DNA of 15,595 nt from an uncultured Bacteroidales bacterium (GTDB lineage Bacteria > Bacteroidota > Bacteroidia > Bacteroidales > F082): positions 1 through 15,595 of the forward strand of contig CALBNP010000208.1 of the NCBI GenBank assembly GCA_937896505.1. Reading direction: 5' to 3'. This document shows positions 7,530-15,123 of the stretch, one piece after another. The notes below the pieces were generated by a model. It saw only the letters and a program-made list of their open reading frames with translations, did no database searches and was not told the origin of the DNA. A program made the translations under genes and the position numbers. How positions within the stretch are numbered: position 1 is the stretch's first letter; each line of letters opens with the position of its first letter.

Positions 7530-8956
7530 CAGAACCTGAAATAAATGAACGGATTGAAACTGCCTTTGAGAATGAAAGAAAGCGACAGGACAAACATGAC
7601 AATCATCAGCAGACCGACACCGACATATTGCCCGACATTATACGACTTGCGGTTGAAAAAGAAATCCAAGGCCTTCTGTCCCAATTTCGTAAGCCCAAAG
7701 AACGAGAAGAACAAGGCAACCAGCATCAAGACGACAAACTGCGTGTCGCAGAAAGCAACAGGAGCATTGCCATGCAGGCAAAACATGCTGCCAATGTATT
7801 GCATGGCATAATTCAGGTTGTCGGCCCGGAACAGCACCCAGCCAATGGCGACAATGACAAATGTGATGATGACACGCGGCCACTTGCCGATTCTTTTACT
7901 CGCCTTAATCCAAAACATCTTGTCGAAAACGATGAAAATCCCATGGTAGGCGCCCCACGCCACAAAATTCCAGGCTGCGCCATGCCACAAACCCGAGAGG
8001 AAAAAGACAATCCACAAGTTGAAGTAAGTCCTTTTTTTCCCTTTACGGTTGCCGCCCAGCGGAATGTAAAGGTAATCCATCATCCAATTGCCCAAAGTCA
8101 TGTGCCAGCGTTTCCAGAATTCCGACACATTCTGACTGATATACGGATTGTTGAAATTCTCCGGAAACTTGAAACCAATCATCCGCCCAATGCCTATGGC
8201 CATGTCGGAATAGCCCGAAAAATCGAAATAAATCTGGAACGTGTAGGCGATTATGCCTAACCACGATGCCGCAAAACCAATTTCGGTTGCAGGCATTGCA
8301 AACACCTTGTCGACATATTCGGCGAGAATGTTAGCAATAAGGACCTTCTTGCTCAAGCCAATGATGAAACGGTAGAATCCAAGTATCTTGTTGTCAATGT
8401 TTTCATTGGCGCGACGGTCTGTTATTTGGGTTGCAATTTCATTATACCTGACAATAGGTCCGGCAATGAGCTGGGGAAACAGCATGATGAACAAGGCGTA
8501 ATCGAAAATGCTTTTCAACGGAACCGAAGTCTTCCGATACACGTCAACGCTATAGCTCAGCTTCTGGAAAGTGAAGAACGAAATGCCGATTGGAAGAATG
8601 ACTCTTGTCCACTTGATAGGATTGCCTCCAAAGGCCGACAGCAGGGCATTGATGTTATCGATGAAGAAATTGGCATACTTGAAATAAGCCAGAAGACCCA
8701 AATTCAAGATGATGGAAAAGACAAGGAACAGTTTGCGGCGTTTGGGTGCCTCGCTCCTGTCAATCTCACGGACAATGAAAAAGTCGATGATAATGGCCAC
8801 CAAAAGCGTCACGAGGAATTTCGGCGAACCGAAACCATAGAACACCAGACTCGCCAACAACGCCACACGATTCTTGTATTTGGTATCAACAAGGAAATAT
8901 GCCACCAAGAATATGGGGAGAAAATACAAAAGGAATATGCTGCTGCTGAATACCAT
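7529..8956 (-). CDS. M3: AlgI-like MBOAT membrane O-acyltransferase
   Basis: The 475-residue polytopic protein has the AlgI/DltB architecture and length and is expected to pass an acyl group from a cytoplasmic donor across the membrane. Diagnostic blocks are LPIGISFFTFQKLSYSVDVY (121-140), FPQLIAGPIVRY (160-171), YFDFSGYSDMAIGIGRMIGF (243-262), EFWKRWHMTLGNW (279-291) and SGLWHGAAWNF (321-331). H285 (RWH) and H325 (WHG), 40 residues apart, correspond to the two conserved histidines of AlgI/DltB enzymes; both are intact. The protein ends FNPFIYFRF. It starts MVFSSSIFLLYF, as the other two MBOATs do, which supports this ATG. It is preceded by its own promoter candidate and followed by A3 with a one-base overlap, so M3-A3 form a tight pair. 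Confidence 0.92.
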   Translation of the reverse strand: MVFSSSIFLLYFLPIFLVAYFLVDTKYKNRVALLASLVFYGFGSPKFLVTLLVAIIIDFFIVREIDRSEAPKRRKLFLVFSIILNLGLLAYFKYANFFIDNINALLSAFGGNPIKWTRVILPIGISFFTFQKLSYSVDVYRKTSVPLKSIFDYALFIMLFPQLIAGPIVRYNEIATQITDRRANENIDNKILGFYRFIIGLSKKVLIANILAEYVDKVFAMPATEIGFAASWLGIIAYTFQIYFDFSGYSDMAIGIGRMIGFKFPENFNNPYISQNVSEFWKRWHMTLGNWMMDYLYIPLGGNRKGKKRTYFNLWIVFFLSGLWHGAAWNFVAWGAYHGIFIVFDKMFWIKASKRIGKWPRVIITFVIVAIGWVLFRADNLNYAMQYIGSMFCLHGNAPVAFCDTQFVVLMLVALFFSFFGLTKLGQKALDFFFNRKSYNVGQYVGVGLLMIVMFVLSLSFILKGSFNPFIYFRF

Positions 8957-8979
8957 GATTTGCTTTTAATTATGTGCAA

Positions 8980-9010
8980 CAAAAATAGGTAAAATATCCA
9001 TTCCCGCCAA
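8980..9010 (-). promoter_or_regulatory. Promoter for M3-A3 in the M2-M3 gap
   Basis: The 81-bp gap between M2 and M3 (8957-9037) contains, reading on the minus strand, TTG (9010-9008), a 20-bp spacer and TATTTTTG (8987-8980). This fits the Bacteroidota -33/-7 arrangement (TTG, 19-21 bp, TAnnTTTG) well. Transcription would begin near 8974, leaving a leader of roughly 18 bases before the M3 ATG at 8956. M3-A3 could therefore be expressed apart from the upstream A1-M1-A2-M2 genes. Confidence 0.6.
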
Positions 9011-9037
9011 CAATCAAATCATACTTCCATCCTTGCC

Positions 9038-10507
9038 TTAAAACCTGAAATAAATGAATGGACTAAAACCTGTCGCATTCAAAGCGCCAAGGCAGAAAAC
9101 AAAGGCGAATATGCTGATGCAGAACGCTATGATGTGTTGCTTCTGATTGTATTCGGTGAAATAAACCTTTTCCTGGACCTTCCGTCCGAACTTCGACAGC
9201 GTGAAGAACGAGAAAAACGCCGCCACAAGCATAGTGACATACAAATGCGGATTGGCGCCGAAATGGAATGACGTAAACTCAAAGGCAAACAGCCTTTTTA
9301 TGAACATCCACGACAAATCGATGCGCTCGATGCGGAAGAAACAGCGCGTCAGCACGATAATGATGAACGTAAAGAAAACTGACGGAATCGTGCCGATTCT
9401 TTGGTTGAACTTCTTCAGAAACAGTTTGTCGGCACAAATGAAAATGCCTTGCAAGGCACCGTAAACCACGAAGTTCCATGCCGCTCCGTGCCACAAACCC
9501 GAGACCAGAAAACAGAACCAGAGGTTGAAATATTTCCTAAATTCGGTCTTCACACGGCTGCCGCCCAACGGGAAATAAAGATAATTCTTGATGAAAACGC
9601 TGAACGTCTGATGCCATCTTCTCCAAAACTCCGAAATGGTGGTCGAAACATACGGATTGTCGAAGTTTTCGGGAAAACGGAAGCCCATCATGCGACCCAA
9701 GCCGATGGCCATGTCGGAATAGCCGGCAAAGTCGAAATAAATCTGGAAGGTGAAGGCAAGAATCGTAATCCAGGCCGTTGTCGAATCCAAGGCTGCGATT
9801 TTCGAGGCAATGTCGGCCAGTTGCGCCGAAGTCAGCACATCGTAATTCGACGGTCCCAGAACCTGATCGACTTGAAAGCCAATGACATCGGCAATCAGGA
9901 TTTTCTTGCACAGGCCCAAAACGAAACGGTAGAAACCATGCAGACGGTCAGAAAACAGCGATTCGCGGTTGCGGATTTGGTCGGCAATGTCGCAATAGCG
10001 GATGATTGGGCCGGCAATCAGTTGTGGGAACATGGTGATATACAGCATATAATCGCTCAGTTTGTCCATAGGCTTGTTGATGCCGCGATAGGTATCGAGC
10101 GTATATGTCACGCTTTGGAACGAGAAGAACGAAATGCCGATAGGCAGCAAAATCTTTGTCCATTGCAGCGGTTCCTTATGGCACCATCCGAGAATGACAT
10201 TCAGGTTCTGCATGGTGAAATTGCCGTACTTGAAATAGAACAGCAGTCCAATGCTGATGGCGATGGAAACGCCGCAAATCAGTTTTTTCAGGCCTGTTTT
10301 TTCGGTCCTGAACATCCATCTGACAAGGAAAAAGTTTGCAATGGTCGAAAGAACCAGCTGAATGATGAATTCGGGCGCACCATAGGCATAAAACAGCAGC
10401 GATGCAAACAGCAAGGCATAATTGCGGGTTTTCTTCGGCATCAGGAAATAGACGAGGAAGAAAATCGGCATGAAATATAATAAGAATACATTGCTACTGA
10501 ATACCAT
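9038..10507 (-). CDS. M2: AlgI-like MBOAT membrane O-acyltransferase
   Basis: The ATG at 10507 gives 489 residues beginning MVFSSNVFLLYF, which lines up with M1 and M3. A TTG two codons upstream (10513) is open but unlikely. The MBOAT blocks are present: LLPIGISFFSFQSVTYTLD, FPQLIAGPIIRY, YFDFAGYSDMAIGLGRMMGF, EFWRRWHQTFSVF and SGLWHGAAWNF. The catalytic-type histidines are H299 (RWH) and H340 (WHG). Compared with M1 and M3 it has about 15 extra residues before the FTFQIYFDF block (around 218-246), and a glutamine (YGALQG) where the siblings have a histidine (YHG/FHG) 14 residues after the WHG histidine. It ends FSPFIYFRF. It follows A2 closely, with the A2 stop 9 bp before this ATG, so it is probably the partner of A2. 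Confidence 0.92.
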   Translation of the reverse strand: MVFSSNVFLLYFMPIFFLVYFLMPKKTRNYALLFASLLFYAYGAPEFIIQLVLSTIANFFLVRWMFRTEKTGLKKLICGVSIAISIGLLFYFKYGNFTMQNLNVILGWCHKEPLQWTKILLPIGISFFSFQSVTYTLDTYRGINKPMDKLSDYMLYITMFPQLIAGPIIRYCDIADQIRNRESLFSDRLHGFYRFVLGLCKKILIADVIGFQVDQVLGPSNYDVLTSAQLADIASKIAALDSTTAWITILAFTFQIYFDFAGYSDMAIGLGRMMGFRFPENFDNPYVSTTISEFWRRWHQTFSVFIKNYLYFPLGGSRVKTEFRKYFNLWFCFLVSGLWHGAAWNFVVYGALQGIFICADKLFLKKFNQRIGTIPSVFFTFIIIVLTRCFFRIERIDLSWMFIKRLFAFEFTSFHFGANPHLYVTMLVAAFFSFFTLSKFGRKVQEKVYFTEYNQKQHIIAFCISIFAFVFCLGALNATGFSPFIYFRF

Positions 10508-10516
10508 ACCCAAACA

Positions 10517-12262
10517 TCATTTTAAATCCGGCAAACCATAGCGTTCGGCAACTTCTCTCACCGCCTCATCGTGTAAGGCCTGAGCCATGGTTTTCCCTTT
10601 TTTTACTGCATTTTCACTGATTTTTGCCATCAGGGCGGAATCGTTTTTTAGCGCCGCCTCCGTAACCTCAACTTTCCACTTATAGAATTCACCAAGCAAA
10701 ACAGCGGAAGTGACACGGTCGTTCTCCCCGATTTCGAGAAGTCCATAGCGTTTTTTCACCGACCATCTTGCATTCCTGCTTATCATTTCATCAACTTCGA
10801 CATTTCTTTCAACAGCTTGTCTTTCAACTGACTGAAGCCATTGCGGATTACTCCTGATAATCGATTCCGTGCGTTGCGCCATGACATCGATGAATTCCGG
10901 CAAATCCAATTCCACCAGCTGGTCTTTCAGCAAATCATCGCCATTGGCAACATTTCTGGCTTCGGCATACAACATTTTCCGCGTCGTCCTGTAACGAAGC
11001 AGTGCCTGTTTTTCCAGCAACGACATCCAGACCGAATCCTTGCGGATTTCCTTTGCAATCCTGACGTATGGCACGTTGGGATTCAGTTCCGTAAAAACAC
11101 TGTCGGCATACAGCACTCTTAACGCCTTCTTGACAAAAGGTTTCGGCTTATACATCTGATTACCAGTGGTAAACCAGACGATATAGTCGAAATCGAACAT
11201 TTTTTCCAACAAATCATATTCCTTGACCTCACAGATTTCATTCAAATCGGGGCCATAGTAAGCCGTTGAATTGTAATACCAAAACTCTACCTCATCAAAC
11301 ACCTGATTCAGCGGAACATAATGATTGATGCGCCACAAATAGGAATTGCCGATAAACAGCACCTTGGGTTTCACCGTTGCGCTGTCGGCCAGAATTTCGA
11401 CATCGGTTTCGGGAGCCAAGCCGTTTGAAAGACGAATCCAGCGTTGCAAATTCAGCAAATTTTCCAAATCGCGGTCGGATTCGGAGTTTCGTGGAACCGA
11501 ACGGATCGAACCTATTTTCAAATCAGCCAAACCGATTCCCTTCACCTGTTCCATCAGCCTGAAAAGCGAATCGGCTGCAAAAACACAGGAAAAATTCCAA
11601 TGCGCGCCGGTCTGCGGAATCAAAGGATAAGAAACCGTGTCCTTGATTTGCTGGAACCACCGCGTCATTTCAATGTAGGGGAAGTGCTTCTCTTCAAGAC
11701 CATCGGCAAAAAACTCGCGGGCATTTATTGTCGTTGTATCACGCTCATGTTCAGGGAGATATTCGGAATAAAGGAAACCCTTTTCGGGCGCCATGAACAT
11801 CAAGAAATCGATGCCGAAAGGTTTCAGCGTCTCGCGCAAGAGGCACATTTCATCAATTTCCCGACCGAAAACTTCTGACGCATCGGCCGTAGAATCAATC
11901 CAGCGGTAGATTTCCGTTCCGTAATAATCGCTCACATTCTGCGGATAGAAAAGCCAGTTGTTTTTGCCGCAAACCACATCTTGTGCAAAGGTCTTCCGAT
12001 AGAAATCCCACAAATACTGGTTATAAAGCCTGATGACCGGCTCACGGAAACCGAAGTTTTCGCCCGTATAGGCCTCAAGCTGCTTTTGATATTCGCCGGT
12101 CACATAACCATCAAACGTCAATTCCGGTTTTTCCGTCTTATCGAAAACGCCTTCGAGTCCATTGAAACGAAAAACGCCCGTCACCTGCTGAAACATCGGC
12201 AAAAACATCAGCAGTGCCAAAACGGAGAACAAGACAATATGACATTTCCTATCTTTCTTCAA
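10517..12262 (-). CDS. A2: long AlgX/AlgJ-like SGNH protein with three C-terminal repeats
   Basis: I place the start at a TTG (12262), giving 581 residues. The frame stays open to an ATG at 12352, but that extension lies inside the M1 coding region and its residues do not look like a leader. From the TTG a positively charged start (KKDRK) runs straight into a signal anchor (8-29). The SGNH domain shows NFGFREPVIRLYNQYLWDF (69-87), TGAHW (218-222, H221) and VLFIGNSYLW (301-310, S307), then EFWYYNSTAYYG (326-337). As in A1 and A3, the DxHW aspartate is replaced, here by Gly219. The 611-type length excess is explained by three tandem copies of the 36-residue helical module at 405-440, 469-504 and 538-573. 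The TTG lies 4 bp after the M1 stop (TGA-GGTC-TTG), so coupling to M1 translation is likely. Its role is probably polymer O-acylation with M2 or M1. Confidence 0.8.
   Translation of the reverse strand: MKKDRKCHIVLFSVLALLMFLPMFQQVTGVFRFNGLEGVFDKTEKPELTFDGYVTGEYQKQLEAYTGENFGFREPVIRLYNQYLWDFYRKTFAQDVVCGKNNWLFYPQNVSDYYGTEIYRWIDSTADASEVFGREIDEMCLLRETLKPFGIDFLMFMAPEKGFLYSEYLPEHERDTTTINAREFFADGLEEKHFPYIEMTRWFQQIKDTVSYPLIPQTGAHWNFSCVFAADSLFRLMEQVKGIGLADLKIGSIRSVPRNSESDRDLENLLNLQRWIRLSNGLAPETDVEILADSATVKPKVLFIGNSYLWRINHYVPLNQVFDEVEFWYYNSTAYYGPDLNEICEVKEYDLLEKMFDFDYIVWFTTGNQMYKPKPFVKKALRVLYADSVFTELNPNVPYVRIAKEIRKDSVWMSLLEKQALLRYRTTRKMLYAEARNVANGDDLLKDQLVELDLPEFIDVMAQRTESIIRSNPQWLQSVERQAVERNVEVDEMISRNARWSVKKRYGLLEIGENDRVTSAVLLGEFYKWKVEVTEAALKNDSALMAKISENAVKKGKTMAQALHDEAVREVAERYGLPDLK
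10538..11053 (-). repeat. Three divergent copies of a 36-residue helical module within A2
   Basis: The copies begin EIRKDSVWMSLLEKQALLRY, IIRSNPQWLQSVERQAVERN and ALKNDSALMAKISENAVKKG. They align without gaps over 36 residues. Column 2 is I/L, column 8 is W/W/L, column 12 is V/I/L, column 16 is an invariant alanine, column 27 is L/I, and D/N/E-A pairs recur near column 30. The third copy is the most diverged. Single copies are found in A1, A3 and the GH16-like protein. This is a protein-level repeat; the DNA copies are not obviously similar. Confidence 0.65.
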
Positions 12263-12266
12263 GACC

Positions 12267-13682
12267 TCAGAACCTGAAATAAATGAACGGATTGAAACCC
12301 GAGACGAACAATGCTCCCATGGAAAGGATGAAAAGTACAGTGACAACGACAAACATGATTGCCGAACGTTTCACCGTGTAATTGTCGGCAAACACCAAAT
12401 CCTGGAGTTTCTGCCCTTTTGCAAGCAAAGTGATGAACGAAAACACGAGAGCAAGCGCAAACACCACCCAGAAATGTGCATCACAACTCAGCGTTGCACC
12501 ATCCCTGAAGGCAAACAGGGCTTGGTAATAGGAACCGAGCGAACCCAAATCCTCGACACGGAATAGCACCCAGCCCAGATTGACGACAAAAAACGTTAGA
12601 ATCACAGAAGGAATCCTGCCGATTTTTTTCAGCACATCGAGCAGGAAAATCCTGTCCATGATGATGAAGAAACCGTGAAACACGCCCCAAAGGACAAAAT
12701 TCCAAGCGGCACCATGCCAGAATCCAGAGCATAGGAAAACGATACCCAGATTCAGATACATTCTTGCCTTCGAGCAGCGGTTGCCGCCCAGCGGAATGTA
12801 AAGGTACTCTTTCATGAAGCCACCCAAAGTCATGTGCCAACGGCGCCAAAACTCAGTGATGCTCCGGCTGATATACGGGTCGTTGAAGTTTTCCGGGAAA
12901 CGGAAGCCCATCATCTTTCCCAAACCGATGGCCATGTCGGAATAGCCCGAGAAATCGAAATAAATCTGCAAGGTATAGGAAAGTATGCCAATCCAAGCCG
13001 TTCCCGACGATAAATCGGCGTAGTTCATGCCGAAAATGGCATCGGCATTTTCGGCCAACGTATTGGCTATAAGCACTTTTTTGGCCAAACCGATGACGAA
13101 TCTGTAGAAACCCGTGACAAAATCCTCCGTGGTGACTTTCCTTTCGACAAGCTGCTGCGCCACACTGTTGTATTTGACAATCGGGCCTGCAATAAGCTGA
13201 GGGAACATCATGATATACAGCACGTAATCGGTCAGTTTCTTGCTCGGCAACGAAGTCCCGCGATACACATCGATGGTATAAGTTATTGACTGGAAGGTAA
13301 AAAACGATATGCCGATTGGCAAAGCCACTTTCATCCATGGAATAGGTTCACGATGGGCAAGGCCTAGAAGCGCATTGATGTTTTCGACAAAGAAATTCGC
13401 ATACTTGAAATAAAGCAGCAGCGACAGCGAAACGAAAATGGAGACAGCGCAAATGATTTTCTTTTTCTTTCCGGCATCGACCGAGGCCATCCACTTGACC
13501 AAAAAGAAATTCACGATGCAAGAACCAACCAGCAGGAAGATGAAATCAGGCGCACCATAGGCATAAAACACCAGCGAAAAAAGCAACAAGGTGTAGTTCC
13601 TGTACCTTTTTGGAGTAGCGAAATAGGCTATCAAAAAGATAGGCAAGAAGTAAAGAATGAATATATGACTACTGAAAACCAT
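12267..13682 (-). CDS. M1: AlgI-like MBOAT membrane O-acyltransferase
   Basis: The 471-residue polytopic protein starts MVFSSHIFILYFLPIFLIAY. It has all the MBOAT blocks: LPIGISFFTFQSITYTIDVY (121-140), FPQLIAGPIVKY (160-171), YFDFSGYSDMAIGLGKMMGF (241-260), EFWRRWHMTLGGF (277-289) and SGFWHGAAWNF (319-329). H283 and H323, 40 residues apart, match the conserved AlgI/DltB histidines. It ends FNPFIYFRF, and the last 32 bases including the stop are identical to those of M3. It lies 17 bp after the A1 stop and 4 bp before the A2 TTG, so it is co-transcribed with both. Pairing with A1 is inferred from order. Confidence 0.92.
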   Translation of the reverse strand: MVFSSHIFILYFLPIFLIAYFATPKRYRNYTLLLFSLVFYAYGAPDFIFLLVGSCIVNFFLVKWMASVDAGKKKKIICAVSIFVSLSLLLYFKYANFFVENINALLGLAHREPIPWMKVALPIGISFFTFQSITYTIDVYRGTSLPSKKLTDYVLYIMMFPQLIAGPIVKYNSVAQQLVERKVTTEDFVTGFYRFVIGLAKKVLIANTLAENADAIFGMNYADLSSGTAWIGILSYTLQIYFDFSGYSDMAIGLGKMMGFRFPENFNDPYISRSITEFWRRWHMTLGGFMKEYLYIPLGGNRCSKARMYLNLGIVFLCSGFWHGAAWNFVLWGVFHGFFIIMDRIFLLDVLKKIGRIPSVILTFFVVNLGWVLFRVEDLGSLGSYYQALFAFRDGATLSCDAHFWVVFALALVFSFITLLAKGQKLQDLVFADNYTVKRSAIMFVVVTVLFILSMGALFVSGFNPFIYFRF

Positions 13683-13699
13683 GTCGATTCTGTCGTTTT

Positions 13700-15028
13700 T
13701 TATTGTTTTGCTCTAATTGTTTTTATCTGGTAAACGGCATTGTTGTGCAATGCTTCCTCCAAAGTGATGTTGCGTTCTTCCGCCTGCTTTTTGACGGCAT
13801 CAAACCATTTAGAGTTCCCCTTGATTTGATTAATCATCAGTTCGATTTGCTTTTCCATGCTGAGGCCGCCGTTACGCATCATCTCCAAGGTCATGTCGCA
13901 AAAGCCAAACATATACTCGTAGAAATTCGGGGCGGTGAAGATTGACAGCACAATGTCGGCATTACAAATCACATCAAAGACATCTTCGAGATTTTCAACC
14001 TTTCTCCAATTATACTTAGGATTCGATGAATAGATGTCACGATTGTAACTCCAATAGTCCCAATTTTCGAATGCATCCACAAAACTTGAACCTTGTATCT
14101 GGACAAAATAACTGTCGCCAACTATCAGAATATCAGGCTTGTCCTTGCCAATAGTGTCGGACAGAGTTGTGATTGGGCACGGCAACATGGGCTTCTTGAC
14201 GGGGAAAAGCAGATTCATCGAATTTTCCAATTCACCATCCTGTCTTGAATACTGATCGGTGATGTTCCAGTCGGCACATTCCACCGTAGGCAAATCGAAG
14301 CCGGTTATGGATTCGATTTTGCGCATGATTGAATCAGCGACCATAGGGACGGTCGATTCGGCCCAATGCGTTCCATAACGGGGATAAAGCGGATACGGGA
14401 AACTGTCTTTGATGGATTTGAAATAGGAAAAGAAATCGATGTGATTAATGCCATTTTCCTTGAACAATTCAATATAATATTCTTCCATTGAAAAAGGTGA
14501 AATGGAATCGCGGTATCCATCGGGCATGAATTCAGGATAAACAGCAGGTTTTGTCGGCGCAAATACAAACAGGAAATCCGCTCCGTGATTTTTCAAGGAA
14601 TCGACCATCACAAGTGTCTTTTCCACATTTCTCCTTGCTACGTTTTTCGCGCTGTCGATGGTCGGGAATGTACCCGAAAGTATTTCTCCTTTCGATTCAC
14701 ACAAATACCACAACAAGTAATACTCCTTATTCAAGCCTTCCACGATGTGTTCGTTTGAGACAATGTTGAAGCCACTATAAAGCAACTGATTGTAACAACG
14801 GATGAATATTTCGCGGAAGCCGCCGGTTTCTTTTGCCCTTTCATTCAGATATTCCTGATATGCACCCTTATAATAATTTGAAAATGTCAATTTAACAGGT
14901 TTGGCTTTGCCGGTAAAGCCTCCCAAAGGCCGCATTGGAATGAAATGCGTGAAACCCTGCGCAAGAATCAAGACGAACACTACGGCAATTATGGTAGTCT
15001 GGACAATGAAAAACCGCTTCTTTTTCAT
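13700..15028 (-). CDS. A1: AlgX/AlgJ-like SGNH polysaccharide O-acetyltransferase partner
   Basis: The 442-residue protein starts MKKKRFF and has a signal anchor at about 6-23, so its catalytic domain should face outward. The family block is GGFREIFIRCYNQLLYSGFN (69-88). The histidine motif is YGTHW (218-222, H221) and the nucleophile motif DILIVGDSYF (299-308, S306), followed by YWSYNRDIYSS (325-335). The 85-residue His-to-Ser spacing matches AlgX. The aspartate of DxHW is Gly219. Residues 401-436 are the shared helical module (KWFDAVKKQAEERNITLEEA), which sits almost at the C-terminus. It is the first gene of the minus-strand cluster, read away from the U32 gene across a 95-bp divergent intergenic region. 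Confidence 0.8.
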   Translation of the reverse strand: MKKKRFFIVQTTIIAVVFVLILAQGFTHFIPMRPLGGFTGKAKPVKLTFSNYYKGAYQEYLNERAKETGGFREIFIRCYNQLLYSGFNIVSNEHIVEGLNKEYYLLWYLCESKGEILSGTFPTIDSAKNVARRNVEKTLVMVDSLKNHGADFLFVFAPTKPAVYPEFMPDGYRDSISPFSMEEYYIELFKENGINHIDFFSYFKSIKDSFPYPLYPRYGTHWAESTVPMVADSIMRKIESITGFDLPTVECADWNITDQYSRQDGELENSMNLLFPVKKPMLPCPITTLSDTIGKDKPDILIVGDSYFVQIQGSSFVDAFENWDYWSYNRDIYSSNPKYNWRKVENLEDVFDVICNADIVLSIFTAPNFYEYMFGFCDMTLEMMRNGGLSMEKQIELMINQIKGNSKWFDAVKKQAEERNITLEEALHNNAVYQIKTIRAKQ

Positions 15029-15087
15029 ATCATTTCAAATCTGATAATGGCAACACGTCTTGATTAATTCATTTTTAGTAGAATTGG

Positions 15088-15095
15088 CAAAAATA
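15088..15095 (-). promoter_or_regulatory. Candidate -7 element for the A1-led operon
   Basis: On the minus strand this reads TATTTTTG, a match to TAnnTTTG. It would start transcription near 15082 and leave a leader of about 50 bases before the A1 ATG at 15028. No TTG is seen at the usual -33 distance. It is one arm of a perfect inverted repeat with the element at 15112-15119. Confidence 0.4.
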
Positions 15096-15111
15096 CAAAA
15101 TTTATTGTTCG

Positions 15112-15119
15112 TATTTTTG
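15112..15119 (+). promoter_or_regulatory. Candidate -7 element for the U32 gene
   Basis: TATTTTTG matches TAnnTTTG and ends only 4 bp before the ATG at 15124, so the transcript would be leaderless or nearly so. A TTG at 15084-15086 is 25 bp upstream, longer than the usual 19-21 bp. The promoter is plausible but unproven. Confidence 0.35.
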
Positions 15120-15123
15120 CACC

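Larger units (their letters stand above)
15087..15120. repeat. Perfect 10-bp inverted repeat between divergent genes
   Basis: GCAAAAATAC (15087-15096) and GTATTTTTGC (15111-15120) are exact reverse complements separated by a 14-bp AT-rich spacer. Each arm contains a TATTTTTG element pointing outward toward the gene on its side. This is either a pair of back-to-back -7 elements or an operator-like dyad. The rest of the 95-bp gap (15029-15086, 15121-15123) shows nothing else recognisable. Confidence 0.55.

Noticed and set aside
9401..10480. Long plus-strand open frame (359 codons) opposite M2
   Set aside because: It lies wholly antisense to a certain MBOAT gene, encodes a polar sequence with no recognisable motif, and is explained by codon bias of the real gene. 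Similar shadows at 7628-8260 and 6183-6905 were rejected for the same reason.
10508..10513. TTG start two codons upstream of M2
   Set aside because: The ATG at 10507 gives MVFSS, identical in M1 and M3.
12263..12352. Upstream ATG extension of A2
   Set aside because: The 30 extra residues are read inside M1 coding sequence, are rich in Ser/Phe without a leader pattern, and sit before a complete signal anchor.
7529..15028. A dlt (D-alanyl teichoic acid) system
   Set aside because: MBOATs resemble DltB distantly, but there is no DltA, DltC or DltD, and the partners match AlgX/AlgJ-like proteins.
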